Source: an uncultured Mediterranea sp. (GTDB lineage: Bacteria > Bacteroidota > Bacteroidia > Bacteroidales > Bacteroidaceae). From it: a stretch of 64,000 nt of DNA. Under the pieces are notes generated by a model. The model had not been told where the DNA came from. It did no database searches and was given only the letters and a program-made list of their open reading frames with translations. Position 1 is the stretch's first letter. Every line of letters starts with the position of its first letter. The DNA lies in the NCBI GenBank assembly GCA_945831575.1, contig CAMACX010000002.1, positions 85,459 to 149,458 of the forward strand, in the 5' to 3' direction. Below are positions 31,087-40,482 of this stretch, piece by piece. The translations under genes were made by a program, and so were the position numbers.

Positions 31087-31169
31087 ACTTGTAGCGATAA
31101 CCCGTAACTATAACTAGTAACTCGTATCTATTACTTGTAGCTCGTAGCTAAAAAGCAGCTTGTAACTAA
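31087..31169. repeat. degenerate 20-25 bp repeats with TCGTAnCTA...CTTGTARC motif
   Basis: ccgtaactataactagtaac / tcgtatctattacttgtagc / tcgtagctaaaaagcagcttgtaac. Confidence 0.65.
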
Positions 31170-31174
31170 AAAAC

Positions 31175-31747
31175 ATGTACCGAATCATATTAGCCAGTAA
31201 TTCCCCCCGTCGCAAGGAACTGCTCCGGGGTATCGGCGTAACGTACGAAGTGCGTACCCTACCCGATGTAGATGAATCTTATCCCTCCCACCTTCAAGGG
31301 GGCGACATACCGCTGTACATCGCGCGCGAGAAGGCCCAGGCCTACCGTGCCCTGCTCCAGCAGGACGAACTCATGATTACTGCCGACACCATCGTGTGGC
31401 ACGATGGCCGTCTCCTCGGCAAGCCCCACGACCGTCAGGATGCTATGGACATGCTCCGTCGTCTCTCCGCTTCCACCCATCAGGTCTATACTGGCGTAGC
31501 CCTTACCACGTTCGGGTGGCAGCGGAGCTTTGTGGCCGAGACCTCCGTGCGCTTCGCCTCCCTCACCGACGAGGAGATAACCCATTACGTTGATACCTAC
31601 CATCCCTTCGACAAGGCTGGAGCCTACGGCGTGCAGGAGTGGATAGGCTACATCGGCGTGGAGTACATCGCCGGCAGCTACTTCAATGTCATGGGCCTTC
31701 CCGTGCAGCGCCTCTACCAGGAGCTCAAGGCCGTATCGGCCCTCTGA
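31175..31747 (+). CDS. maf: Maf family nucleoside triphosphate pyrophosphatase
   Basis: ILASNSPRRKELLRGIGV; ADTIVWHDGRLLGKP; DKAGAYGVQEW. Confidence 0.93.
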   Translation: MYRIILASNSPRRKELLRGIGVTYEVRTLPDVDESYPSHLQGGDIPLYIAREKAQAYRALLQQDELMITADTIVWHDGRLLGKPHDRQDAMDMLRRLSASTHQVYTGVALTTFGWQRSFVAETSVRFASLTDEEITHYVDTYHPFDKAGAYGVQEWIGYIGVEYIAGSYFNVMGLPVQRLYQELKAVSAL

Positions 31748-31813
31748 CCGTTTCTTAGGCTTACCCTTTGACGGCTCCTTAGGTTTATCCTCTGACCAGT
31801 CTTCAGGTCAGGA
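31742..31813. repeat. 3 tandem copies of a degenerate 24-bp repeat
   Basis: CTCTGACCGTTTCTTAGGCTTACC / CTTTGACGGCTCCTTAGGTTTATC / CTCTGACCAGTCTTCAGGTCAGGA. Confidence 0.85.
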
Positions 31814-31815
31814 CA

Positions 31816-32412
31816 CTACAGCTGCTTCAGCGCCAGCTTGATGACCGTCTCCACGGTGGCGTCAGGCTGCTGCTTGAGTATGGCCAGCACCACCTTCTGC
31901 GACGGAGCTGCCTGAAATCCTAGGGCCTGCAGTGCTGCCAGTGCTTCCTCCTGTACTTGGTTCAAAGCCACTGTCATGCCCGGCAGTCCGCCCTGAGCCA
32001 CTGCCGTTGCACTCCCCTGGATTTTATCCTTCAGCTCCACGATGATGCGTTGCGCCGTCTTCAGTCCGATACCTTTCACCGTCTTCAGCAGTTGCGCATT
32101 CTCCGTACTGATGATGTTGATTAGCTCGGCAGGCGAGAGCGACGACAGGATGGTGCGTGCCGTATTCCCCCCGATGCCCGACACCGAGATTAGCAGCAGA
32201 AACAGCTCTCGTTCCTGCTTGCCCGCAAATCCAAACAGTAGGTGCGCATCCTCACGAATGGCTTCATACACATAGAGTTTACATACACTTTTGCTCTGTA
32301 TGGCACTATAGGTATTGAGCGAAATGTTGACCGCATACCCCACACCGCCACACTCCACCACGGCCACGGCAGGGGTCAGCTCCGTCAGTTCGCCTTTCAC
32401 GTAATCTATCAT
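31816..32412 (-). CDS. ruvA: Holliday junction branch migration protein RuvA
   Basis: [51 protein letters not shown]. Confidence 0.93.
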   Translation of the reverse strand: MIDYVKGELTELTPAVAVVECGGVGYAVNISLNTYSAIQSKSVCKLYVYEAIREDAHLLFGFAGKQERELFLLLISVSGIGGNTARTILSSLSPAELINIISTENAQLLKTVKGIGLKTAQRIIVELKDKIQGSATAVAQGGLPGMTVALNQVQEEALAALQALGFQAAPSQKVVLAILKQQPDATVETVIKLALKQL

Positions 32413-32481
32413 AAATAAGGGTAAAAATTAAAATTCGCCACGAAATTAGCGATAATTTGTGAATTGAGCCAAGATTTTTGC

Positions 32482-32489
32482 TACTTTTG
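32482..32489 (+). promoter_or_regulatory. -7 element TACTTTTG for ddh
   Basis: TAnnTTTG match upstream of 32542. Confidence 0.45.
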
Positions 32490-32541
32490 TGGCCAAAACC
32501 AATAAAAATACAATTCAAACCAATTAAAGGAAGAAACGAAT

Positions 32542-33441
32542 ATGAAGAAGATTAGAGCCGCCATCGTGGGGTATGGCAACATTGGACATTACGTATTACA
32601 GGCCCTGCAGGCTGCACCCGATTTTGAAGTAGCCGGTGTTGTACGCCGTCAGGGAGCCGAAGCCTGCCCCGATGAACTTCAGGCTTATCCCGTAGTCAAG
32701 CACGTCAGTGAGCTGCAGCAGGTCGATGTAGCCATCCTCTGCACCCCCACTCGTAAGGTGGAGGAGTACGCCAAGGAGGCCCTCGCCCTGGGCATCAACA
32801 CCGTAGATAGCTTCGACATCCACACCCAGATACCCGCCCTGCGCAGTAGCCTCGGCCAGGTAGCTCGCCAATATCAGGCTGTCTCCATCATCTCTGCCGG
32901 TTGGGATCCGGGCAGCGACTCCGTGGTACGTACCCTGCTTGAGGCCATCGCTCCCAAGGGCATTACCTACACTAACTTCGGCCCTGGTATGAGCATGGGC
33001 CACACTGTAGCCGTCAAGGCCATCGAGGGCGTGAAGGCCGCCCTCTCCATGACCATTCCGACCGGTACCGGCATCCATCGTCGCATGGTCTATGTGGAGC
33101 TCAATGAAGGGTATGACTTCGCCCAGGTGGCCGCTGCCATCAAGGCCGATCCCTACTTTGCCCACGATGAGACCCATGTCACCCTGGTGCCCAGCGTCGA
33201 TGCCCTGCTCGACATGGGTCATGGAGTCAACCTCACCCGCAAAGGTGTCTCCGGCAAGACGCAAAATCAGCTCTTCGAGTTCAACATGCGCATCAACAAT
33301 CCCGCCCTCACCGGTCAGGTGTTGGTCTGCGTAGCCCGCGCTGCCATGCGCCAGCAGCCCGGCTGCTACACCATGGTGGAGATACCCGTCATCGATCTGC
33401 TCCCCGGCGACCGCGACCAGTGGATTGGCCGTCTGGTGTAA
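32542..33441 (+). CDS. ddh: meso-diaminopimelate D-dehydrogenase
   Basis: [84 protein letters not shown]. Confidence 0.93.
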   Translation: MKKIRAAIVGYGNIGHYVLQALQAAPDFEVAGVVRRQGAEACPDELQAYPVVKHVSELQQVDVAILCTPTRKVEEYAKEALALGINTVDSFDIHTQIPALRSSLGQVARQYQAVSIISAGWDPGSDSVVRTLLEAIAPKGITYTNFGPGMSMGHTVAVKAIEGVKAALSMTIPTGTGIHRRMVYVELNEGYDFAQVAAAIKADPYFAHDETHVTLVPSVDALLDMGHGVNLTRKGVSGKTQNQLFEFNMRINNPALTGQVLVCVARAAMRQQPGCYTMVEIPVIDLLPGDRDQWIGRLV

Positions 33442-33488
33442 GTATAGGCGAGAGCCGATAGATAATGTATAAAACGTTGGAAACCTGA

Positions 33489-35024
33489 ATGATGAAGATA
33501 TTTCCTACTCACCTGATAAAGGAGCTTGATGCTTACACCATCGAGCAGGAGCCCATCGCCTCCATCGACCTTATGGAGCGTGCAGCTCAGGCGCTGACCG
33601 AGTCCATAGCCAAGCGTTGGAGTGACAAAGAAACTCCCTTTGTACTCTTTGCCGGTCCCGGTAACAACGGCGGTGATGCCCTCGCTGTGGCCCGCTTGCT
33701 GGCCCAGCGTGGCTACAACAACTTGCAAGTGGTGCTCTTCAATCCCAAGGGACAGCTCTCCGCCGACTGCCAGACCAATGTTGACCGCCTCGTTCGCGTT
33801 CCTCAGGTACACTTTCAGGTCGTCACCCGCCAGTTTACCCCGCCAGAACTCACGGCAGAGCATGTAGTGGTGGACGGCCTCTTCGGTTCAGGACTCAACA
33901 AACCCCTCTCCGGTGGATTCGCCACCGTGGTGCGCTACATCAATGCCTCGCGTGCCACGGTGGTGTCCATCGACATCCCCTCCGGGCTGATGGGCGAGGA
34001 CAACAGCTACAACGACCCCTCCTGTATCATCAAGGCCCACTACACCCTCTCCCTGCAGCTCCCTAAGCTCGCCTTCCTCTTTGCAGAGAATGAGCCTTTC
34101 GTGGGCCAATGGGAGCTGCTCGACATCGACCTCAGCGAGGAGGGTATCGACGAACTCCCCACCGACTGGCAGACCCAGGAGTGGGACGATGTAGCCCCCC
34201 TGCTCAAGACCCGTAGTCGTTTTGCCCACAAGGGTACATTTGGTAAGGCCCTGCTCATTGCTGGTTCGCAAGGTATGGCCGGTGCCTCCATTCTGGCCGC
34301 CAGGGCCGCTATGCGCTCCGGGCTCGGCTTGCTCAAGGTACACGTCCCCTTCTGCAACAACCTCATTGTGCAGACCGCCGTCCCCGAAGCCATTACCCTG
34401 ATAGACTACAGTGACAACTGCTTCAGCGAATGGGAAGAGACCGATGGTCTTCAGGCTTTGGCCATAGGACCCGGACTCGGACAGCATAAAGAGAGCGAAG
34501 AGGCTCTCATCGACCAGATCAGCAACACCCTTTGCCCCATGGTCGTCGATGCCGATGCCCTTAACCTCCTGGCCTCCCACCGCAGCCTGCTGGGTCAGTT
34601 GCCCAAAGGCTCCATTCTCACGCCTCATCCCGGTGAGATGGATCGCTTGGTCGGAAGCAGCTCCAACAGTTACGAGCGTCTCCAGAAAGCCATCCAGCTG
34701 GCCCAGACCGCCCAGGTACACATTGTGCTCAAGGGAGCCTATACCGCTATCATCGCCCCCGACGGCCGTTGCTGGTTTAATACCACGGGCAATAGCGGTA
34801 TGGCCACCGCCGGTAGTGGCGATGTTCTCACAGGCATCCTGTTGGCCCTACTCGCCCAGGGCTACGATACCCTTTCAGCCGCCCGTCTGGGCGTTTATGT
34901 CCACGGACTGGCCGGCGATGTAGCCGCCCAGAAAGAAGGCGATATCGGCATGACCGCCCTCAGTCTGGTCGATCAGCTCCCTACAGCTTGGCGCATGATG
35001 CAGAAGATGAAGAGTCAAATATAA
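33489..35024 (+). CDS. nnr: bifunctional NAD(P)H-hydrate epimerase / ADP-dependent dehydratase
   Basis: FAGPGNNGGDALAVARLL; LTPHPGEMDRLVG; NTTGNSGMATAGSGDVLTGIL. Confidence 0.93.
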   Translation: MMKIFPTHLIKELDAYTIEQEPIASIDLMERAAQALTESIAKRWSDKETPFVLFAGPGNNGGDALAVARLLAQRGYNNLQVVLFNPKGQLSADCQTNVDRLVRVPQVHFQVVTRQFTPPELTAEHVVVDGLFGSGLNKPLSGGFATVVRYINASRATVVSIDIPSGLMGEDNSYNDPSCIIKAHYTLSLQLPKLAFLFAENEPFVGQWELLDIDLSEEGIDELPTDWQTQEWDDVAPLLKTRSRFAHKGTFGKALLIAGSQGMAGASILAARAAMRSGLGLLKVHVPFCNNLIVQTAVPEAITLIDYSDNCFSEWEETDGLQALAIGPGLGQHKESEEALIDQISNTLCPMVVDADALNLLASHRSLLGQLPKGSILTPHPGEMDRLVGSSSNSYERLQKAIQLAQTAQVHIVLKGAYTAIIAPDGRCWFNTTGNSGMATAGSGDVLTGILLALLAQGYDTLSAARLGVYVHGLAGDVAAQKEGDIGMTALSLVDQLPTAWRMMQKMKSQI

Positions 35025-35337
35025 CCTCCATCATTTGCCACTTCTCCGCCGAAGAGGCATTAGGGTCACACCCCTGGAATTGGCTCACATAAGCTTCCCA
35101 CTCCGCCTGTCTAGGCAGTGTGGCTAGTCGCGCCATGTCGCGTTCCCAGTCAAAATCATCCACGGTATCCACAATCATGAAGAGCACGTTCCCCCGGGCA
35201 TAGATTTGCATCGAGAGGATTCCCACTTGATGTTGACCATCAATGATCTCCGGCCACACATGGGCATGCGCTTCGATATATTGCGCCACCAAGTCCGGAT
35301 TATTCACAAGCGTAAGAGTTTGGCAGTAACGTTTCAT
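34981..35337 (-). CDS. rhaM: L-rhamnose mutarotase family protein
   Basis: MKRYCQTLTLVNNPDLVAQYIEAHAHVWPEI...VGILSMQIYARGNVLFMIVDT. Confidence 0.85.
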   Translation of the reverse strand: MKRYCQTLTLVNNPDLVAQYIEAHAHVWPEIIDGQHQVGILSMQIYARGNVLFMIVDTVDDFDWERDMARLATLPRQAEWEAYVSQFQGCDPNASSAEKWQMMEVIFDSSSSASCAKL

Positions 35338-35515
35338 AATGTTAGTAATATGATGTCAGTAATTAGAGTTGCAATCGCTTATATGCAGCTGCAACAGGTT
35401 GATACTTTCGGTGCAAATATACCCATTATTGTTAAATGAAGCAAGTCTTCAACCTCTTATTTTAACGGCTTCTGTTGCGTTATCTAGTTTTTGATTATTT
35501 TGGGGGGAGCTTATC

Positions 35516-35665
35516 ATGCTGTGTGAGTCTGTCTTTAAGGAGTTGGGGTTTGACTCTTCCCGCATGAAGCACGGTCGTTCTTGGGTGGTGGTGAATTGCA
35601 TCGGTGACGAGATGAACAACTTGCTTCCTGAAGTCTGGCGTGTTAGAGAATCAATGACACCATGA
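35516..35665 (+). pseudogene. possible short remnant ORF (49 aa, MLCESVFKELGFDSSRMKHGRSWVVVNCIGDEMNNLLPEVWRVRESMTP)
   Basis: Protein-like composition in an otherwise non-coding 600-bp gap, followed by TGACAC repeats; family not established. Confidence 0.25.
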
Positions 35666-35770
35666 CACGTATGACACCTTTTTTATAGATACGCGAGAAA
35701 AATAGATAAATAGTACATTTTACCTTGTATGTCGTATTACACTTCTATTTATATATCCTATGAAAATGTC

Positions 35771-35794
35771 CGTCATCCCGTCATCCCGTCACCC
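35771..35794. repeat. 3 x 8-bp tandem repeat CGTCATCC
   Basis: cgtcatcc cgtcatcc cgtcaccc. Confidence 0.85.
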
Positions 35795-35808
35795 GTAGTG
35801 AGCCTCAG

Positions 35809-35874
35809 GGCCGTGGAGCGTTAACTGTTGACAGCTGACTTGTTTGTCCCTCAGTGCTGATGGGTTAACAGGTC
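35809..35874. repeat. 3 degenerate 22-bp repeats of the GTTAACT/CAGCTG family
   Basis: GGCCGTGGAGCGTTAACTGTTG / ACAGCTGACTTGTTTGTCCCTC / AGTGCTGATGGGTTAACAGGTC align in register with 54803-54868. Confidence 0.6.
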
Positions 35875-35944
35875 AGCCCTAGTCGTCGATGATGCTGTAC
35901 TTGCGCATTACGTAAGTCACGAAGTACCTGTCTCTAATGACGCA

Positions 35945-36640
35945 CTAGGGGAGGGTGGTGGGCCAGAAGTTGCGGCGGGCAAGAGTGGTTTGCCAGGCGG
36001 TGGCGGAGTGGGTGTCGGTGCCTGTATAGTGGTAGTAGCCTTGCTTGAGGAGCCACTCGGCCTTGCGCTGTACCTCCTTGCCGTAGCCTCCGGCCAGGGA
36101 GGGGAGGTTGAGCTGGAAGTGGACGCGCATGGCATGGAGTTGCTCGTACTCCTTCTTGTCCATGTAGAGGTAGCGCTCGGGATGGGCAAGGACGGGGTTG
36201 TACCCTTTGGACTGGATGCGCTTGAGGATGGCGTGCAGCCCGTAAGGGGGATTGAAGTAGGAGGTCTCCACGAGGAGGCTACAGCTGTCGTCGCCAATGG
36301 GTAGCAGGTCGCCCTCGCGAAGGCGCTCCTCGAAAAGACCGTCAAGCATGTGCTCCGCGGCAAGGTGGAGTTGCAGGGGGCCTTGGTAGGCGGCTAGCAG
36401 CTCTTCGAAGCGGGCCTTGAGCCGGGCGGTGGTGTTGGGGATGTCCTCCATGATGTGGGGCGTGAGCCACACGCTCTGGATGCCCTGCTGCTCGTAGGAA
36501 GCGAGGAGGGCAAGGCTTTCGTCAAGGGTCTGCACGCCGTCGTCCACGCCCGGCAACAGGTGGCAGTGCCAGTCGGTGAGTCCATGCAAGAGGCCGCTTT
36601 CGGCCAAGGTTTTTTTCTGTCTGAAGGGCCACATATTCAT
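35945..36640 (-). CDS. CpsB/CapC-type PHP-fold tyrosine-protein phosphatase
   Basis: LTDWHCHLLPGVDDGVQTLDESLALL; PVLAHPERY; YTGTDTHSA. Confidence 0.88.
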   Translation of the reverse strand: MNMWPFRQKKTLAESGLLHGLTDWHCHLLPGVDDGVQTLDESLALLASYEQQGIQSVWLTPHIMEDIPNTTARLKARFEELLAAYQGPLQLHLAAEHMLDGLFEERLREGDLLPIGDDSCSLLVETSYFNPPYGLHAILKRIQSKGYNPVLAHPERYLYMDKKEYEQLHAMRVHFQLNLPSLAGGYGKEVQRKAEWLLKQGYYHYTGTDTHSATAWQTTLARRNFWPTTLP

Positions 36641-36823
36641 TCGTTTTGCAGGTCAGTGGGTCAAAGGAACAAATACATTGATTTTGGGTATCAGCTCTAC
36701 GTGTCTGTTCTTTTGACCCTATTTGTCGGCAAATATAGTGACTCTTTTGGTGGCGTGCAAGGATTTTGGATTATTTTCTGCTTTACTTCCATCCATTTAT
36801 CTTCCCTATCGGCTTTGTCTTAT

Positions 36824-37552
36824 TTAAATGATGGTACCGAGACTGTAGAGGGCGATACAGAAGATGGTGAGCAGGCCTACTGTGATAGGGAGGTGGGCCT
36901 GGCGTAGCTGCTGTGTGGGTTGTTGTGTGGATTGCTGCGTGGTAATATGCGTGGTGGTGAGATGTGTGACGCAGCGGTAGAGGGCGTACATGAGGAGGGC
37001 ACCGAGAGAGCCAATCAGTGCGCCGACAAGTAGGTCGCCCGGGTAGTGGACTCCGAGGTAAATGCGTGAATAGCAGGTGACGAGGGCCCAACCCAACATG
37101 AAGAGGGTGAGGGCGCGGTGGCGCAGGAGAAGGGCAACGTAGAGGGCCAGCCCTACGGTGTTGGCGGCATGGCAGGAGGGGAAGCTGTAGCGGCCTCCGC
37201 GGTAGCCATCAACGATGTGGACGAGTGGGGCAATGGGGTTGTCGAGATTGGCAGGGCGCAGACGGGCCACGTAGGGGCGGATGAGGGTGGCACTAACCTG
37301 GTCGGCGAAGAGGATGACGAGCGCTACGCAGACCAGACCGCAGAGCAGCTGCCGCCATGTGAGGTTGCGCCACATGACATAGACTAGTGAGACGTAGAGC
37401 GGCACCCAGATGAGTTTGCCGCTGTAGAGCTTCATGAAGGGGTCGAGGTAGGCGGTATGGAGGGCGTTGAGTGTGAGAAAGAGGTCGGTGTCTATCTGGA
37501 CGAGCTGTTGGAGTAAGCTGGCTTCCTGAAGGAGGGCGAGGAGTGGGGTCAT
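36824..37552 (-). CDS. PAP2 family phosphatase
   Basis: RPYVARLRPA; YSFPSCHAANTVGLALYVAL; SRIYLGVHYPGDLLVGALIG. Confidence 0.9.
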   Translation of the reverse strand: MTPLLALLQEASLLQQLVQIDTDLFLTLNALHTAYLDPFMKLYSGKLIWVPLYVSLVYVMWRNLTWRQLLCGLVCVALVILFADQVSATLIRPYVARLRPANLDNPIAPLVHIVDGYRGGRYSFPSCHAANTVGLALYVALLLRHRALTLFMLGWALVTCYSRIYLGVHYPGDLLVGALIGSLGALLMYALYRCVTHLTTTHITTQQSTQQPTQQLRQAHLPITVGLLTIFCIALYSLGTII

Positions 37553-37618
37553 GGGGCTGCGTAGGGTTGATGGTTATTGACGGGGTATAGGGGTATAGCG
37601 GGGTGTCGGAGTGAGGGG

Positions 37619-39559
37619 TTAGCGTTGGGCAATGTCATCGTAGAGCTTCTGCAGGTAGGCCTGGCCGAGGGGGAGGTTGCGGCCCGGTGAGGTGCCTTCA
37701 TCGAGCACAGTACGTGAGGATTGGCAGTCGTAGATGAGCCGGTTGTCGGGGGTGACTATGCCGAGGCCATCGGGCATGGTGAAGAAGGCGAAGTGGGGGG
37801 CCTGAGGGTTGAGCAGGTCTTTGCTGAAGCGGAAGGCGCTGTGGTCGAGGCCGAGCTGGGCGAGCAGGGTGGCGGCGAGGTCATGCTGCGAACCATAGAC
37901 GTCGATGCGGCGGGGGCGCTGGAGGGCACCGCCTACGAGGAGCAACGGAATCTGGTAGCGCTCGACGGTGAAGTTGTCGATGGGGTCGGGGTAGCAACCC
38001 AGGTGGTCAGGCACGAGGATGACTACGCTCTTCTCCCAGAGAGGCATCTTGCGCAGCTCCTCCACGAAGCCGCCGATGCAGCTGTCGGCATAGGCGAAGG
38101 CATTGAGACGCGGGTTGTCGAGCCGTTGGAAGGGAACCTCAAAGGGCTCGTGGCTGCTGCTGGTCTGGATGACGGTGAATTGGGGCTGCTGACCGCTTGC
38201 GGGATGTAGCCGGGAGGCTGTCTGTTGCTCGCTGCGTGCTGCGATGCGGAGCTTCAAGTCATCGGCCACACGGCGGAAGAGGAGGTGGTCGTGTACGCCC
38301 CACTTGCTCAGACGGTCGGCAATCGGGAAGTCCTGATCGGAGACGATGGTCTCGTAGCCACCGGAGACGAGGTAAGAGCGCATATTGGTGAAGTCGGCAT
38401 CACCTCCGTAATAGTAGTGGGTGGCGTAGCCAGCCTGCTGCAGACTCCGAGCGATGGAGGGGAGCGACTGCGTCTTGCGCGGGTACTTCATCAGACTGGT
38501 GGTGGGCTGTGCAGGGTAGCCGCTGAGGATGGAGACGAGGCCGCGGTCCGTGCGGAAGCTGTTGGCGTAGAAGTGGGTGAAGAGTACACCCTCTTCAGCT
38601 AGCCTGTCCAGCTGGACGGCCACTGGAGCTTCGCCGCCCAGGCTCTGCATCAAGTGGGAGGAGAAACTCTCCATGATGACGAGGTAGATGTCGGGGCGGT
38701 CAGTACGGAAGAGGGTATCGCATGGAATGCAGTCTGCTGTCGGGGTGGTGCCCGATACAGTGGGTTCTGTTGAGGTGCAATTCATTACGGCAGGGTCAGC
38801 TAGTTGCTGGAAGAGGCGGTCGGCTTCGGAGGCCTCTAGGAAGCGGTATTGCTGGGCAAAGTTGTTTTGCTTGGCGAGTGACTCCATAAGGCTGAAGGCT
38901 GGGTTGACGGCGGCATGGTTGAGCCGGTTGTTGGCGCTGAAGTAGGCTTTGCCCGTATTCATGGTGGAGACGGTGAAGCCTCCCCGGATGGGGATGAAGA
39001 GGAGGGCGGTGAGGAGCAGCAGGGCGAAGCTAACCCTGAGCCGGTTAAAGGGGAGGTGGAGCCGGGAGAGCTGCTTCTCTGAGCAGAGAAGGCGACGCTG
39101 CAGCAGGTAGCAGCCGGCAGCCACGGCAATGCAGGCCACGAGGCCGCCCACCACCATCCAGACACTGACGCTGGCTATGGCATCCTTGGGTGAGGAGAAG
39201 AAGTAGAAGAGGGGGGTGGCATCGAGCCGGAACCCCCAGTAGCTGTAGAGCCCCAAATCGACTATGAAGATGAGGGCGATGAGGAGGGAGAGCAGCAGGT
39301 GGTAGCCGCGCCACAGGCGGTGGAGCCACTGCCCAGAGCTCCACACGGAGATGACGAGCAGCAGGCCCGGGATGACGCTGAAGTAGGCGGCCAATGCACG
39401 GTCAATGACCAGACCGTGCCATATCACGCGCAGCCACTCCGTCCAATTCACATCGGCATACAGCCCGTGGTGGTAAGCCATAAAGAGCGGCTTCTGTGCC
39501 ACCATCAGCAACAGCAGTAAGCAGTAAGTCTTAATAAATAGGTATAGTCTTTGTTTCAT
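37619..39559 (-). CDS. LTA synthase-like alkaline phosphatase superfamily membrane sulfatase
   Basis: Five TM N-terminus; DIYLVIMESFSSHLMQSLGG; FHTHFYANSFRTDRGLVSILSGYPA-like; SVVILVPDHLG. Confidence 0.88.
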   Translation of the reverse strand: MKQRLYLFIKTYCLLLLLMVAQKPLFMAYHHGLYADVNWTEWLRVIWHGLVIDRALAAYFSVIPGLLLVISVWSSGQWLHRLWRGYHLLLSLLIALIFIVDLGLYSYWGFRLDATPLFYFFSSPKDAIASVSVWMVVGGLVACIAVAAGCYLLQRRLLCSEKQLSRLHLPFNRLRVSFALLLLTALLFIPIRGGFTVSTMNTGKAYFSANNRLNHAAVNPAFSLMESLAKQNNFAQQYRFLEASEADRLFQQLADPAVMNCTSTEPTVSGTTPTADCIPCDTLFRTDRPDIYLVIMESFSSHLMQSLGGEAPVAVQLDRLAEEGVLFTHFYANSFRTDRGLVSILSGYPAQPTTSLMKYPRKTQSLPSIARSLQQAGYATHYYYGGDADFTNMRSYLVSGGYETIVSDQDFPIADRLSKWGVHDHLLFRRVADDLKLRIAARSEQQTASRLHPASGQQPQFTVIQTSSSHEPFEVPFQRLDNPRLNAFAYADSCIGGFVEELRKMPLWEKSVVILVPDHLGCYPDPIDNFTVERYQIPLLLVGGALQRPRRIDVYGSQHDLAATLLAQLGLDHSAFRFSKDLLNPQAPHFAFFTMPDGLGIVTPDNRLIYDCQSSRTVLDEGTSPGRNLPLGQAYLQKLYDDIAQR

Positions 39560-39765
39560 TTCCTTCGTCTATCGCTTTATCTAATTTTCAATGCTAATCC
39601 CTTCAGCTCATCTTTTATTCTTGCTGGAAGTTACTCGCTGCAAATATATTATTCTTTCTCTAAATGAACAAACAAAAGGATAAAAAGTTTTGTAAGGGGC
39701 TGTAGATGAAAAAGTCAGGGCAGACTCATTGGCCCGCCCTGACTAGGGTATTGGTTTGGGTGTGA

Positions 39766-40422
39766 TTAGCCGTTAACCTTGTGGTAGTCGGCGAGGAATT
39801 TCTGCAGTCCGGCATCGGTAAGGGGGTGGTTGAGCAAGCCCTTGATGGCCGACAGCGGACAGGTGGCAACATCGGCTCCGGCATCGAGGCACTGGATGAT
39901 GTGCGCCGTGTGGCGGATGGAAGCGGCAAGTACCTGCGTGGAGAAATTGTAGGTGCGATAGACCTTGACGATGTGGGCGATGAGGGCGATGCCATCTTCG
40001 CTAATGTCGTCTAGACGACCTACGAAGGGGGAGACGTAGGTGGCTCCGGCCTTGGCCGCGAGCAGGGCCTGTCCTACGGAGAAGACCAGGGTGCAGTTGG
40101 TGCGGATGCCCTTGCTGCTGAAGTACTTGATGGCGCGGATGCCGTCGGCGATGCAGGGTACCTTGACCACTATGTGGGGGTCGAGGGCGGCGAGGGCTTC
40201 ACCCTCGGCAATCATCTCATCGTAGGTGGTGGCGATGACTTCGGCGCTTACGTCGCTCTGCACCAGTTGGCAGATGTCAATGTAGTGCCGATGCTGATTC
40301 TCAACGCCTTTGATACCCTCTTTGGCCATCAGGGAGGGGTTGGTGGTGACACCGTCGAGTACACCCATTTCATAGGCTTCGCGGATTTGTGCCAGATTGG
40401 CTGTGTCAATAAAGAATTTCAT
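39766..40422 (-). CDS. fsa: fructose-6-phosphate aldolase / transaldolase family protein
   Basis: MKFFIDTANLAQIREAYEMGVLDGVTTNPSLMAKEG; VKVPCIADGIRAIKYFSSKGIRTNCTLVFSVGQALLAAKAGATYVSPFVGRLDD. Confidence 0.93.
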   Translation of the reverse strand: MKFFIDTANLAQIREAYEMGVLDGVTTNPSLMAKEGIKGVENQHRHYIDICQLVQSDVSAEVIATTYDEMIAEGEALAALDPHIVVKVPCIADGIRAIKYFSSKGIRTNCTLVFSVGQALLAAKAGATYVSPFVGRLDDISEDGIALIAHIVKVYRTYNFSTQVLAASIRHTAHIIQCLDAGADVATCPLSAIKGLLNHPLTDAGLQKFLADYHKVNG

Positions 40423-40482
40423 GATACTTAGTTTTAGAATGTTGGTTAGATAGTAAGTTGTTCTTATGTTGTTGATTAGGGG

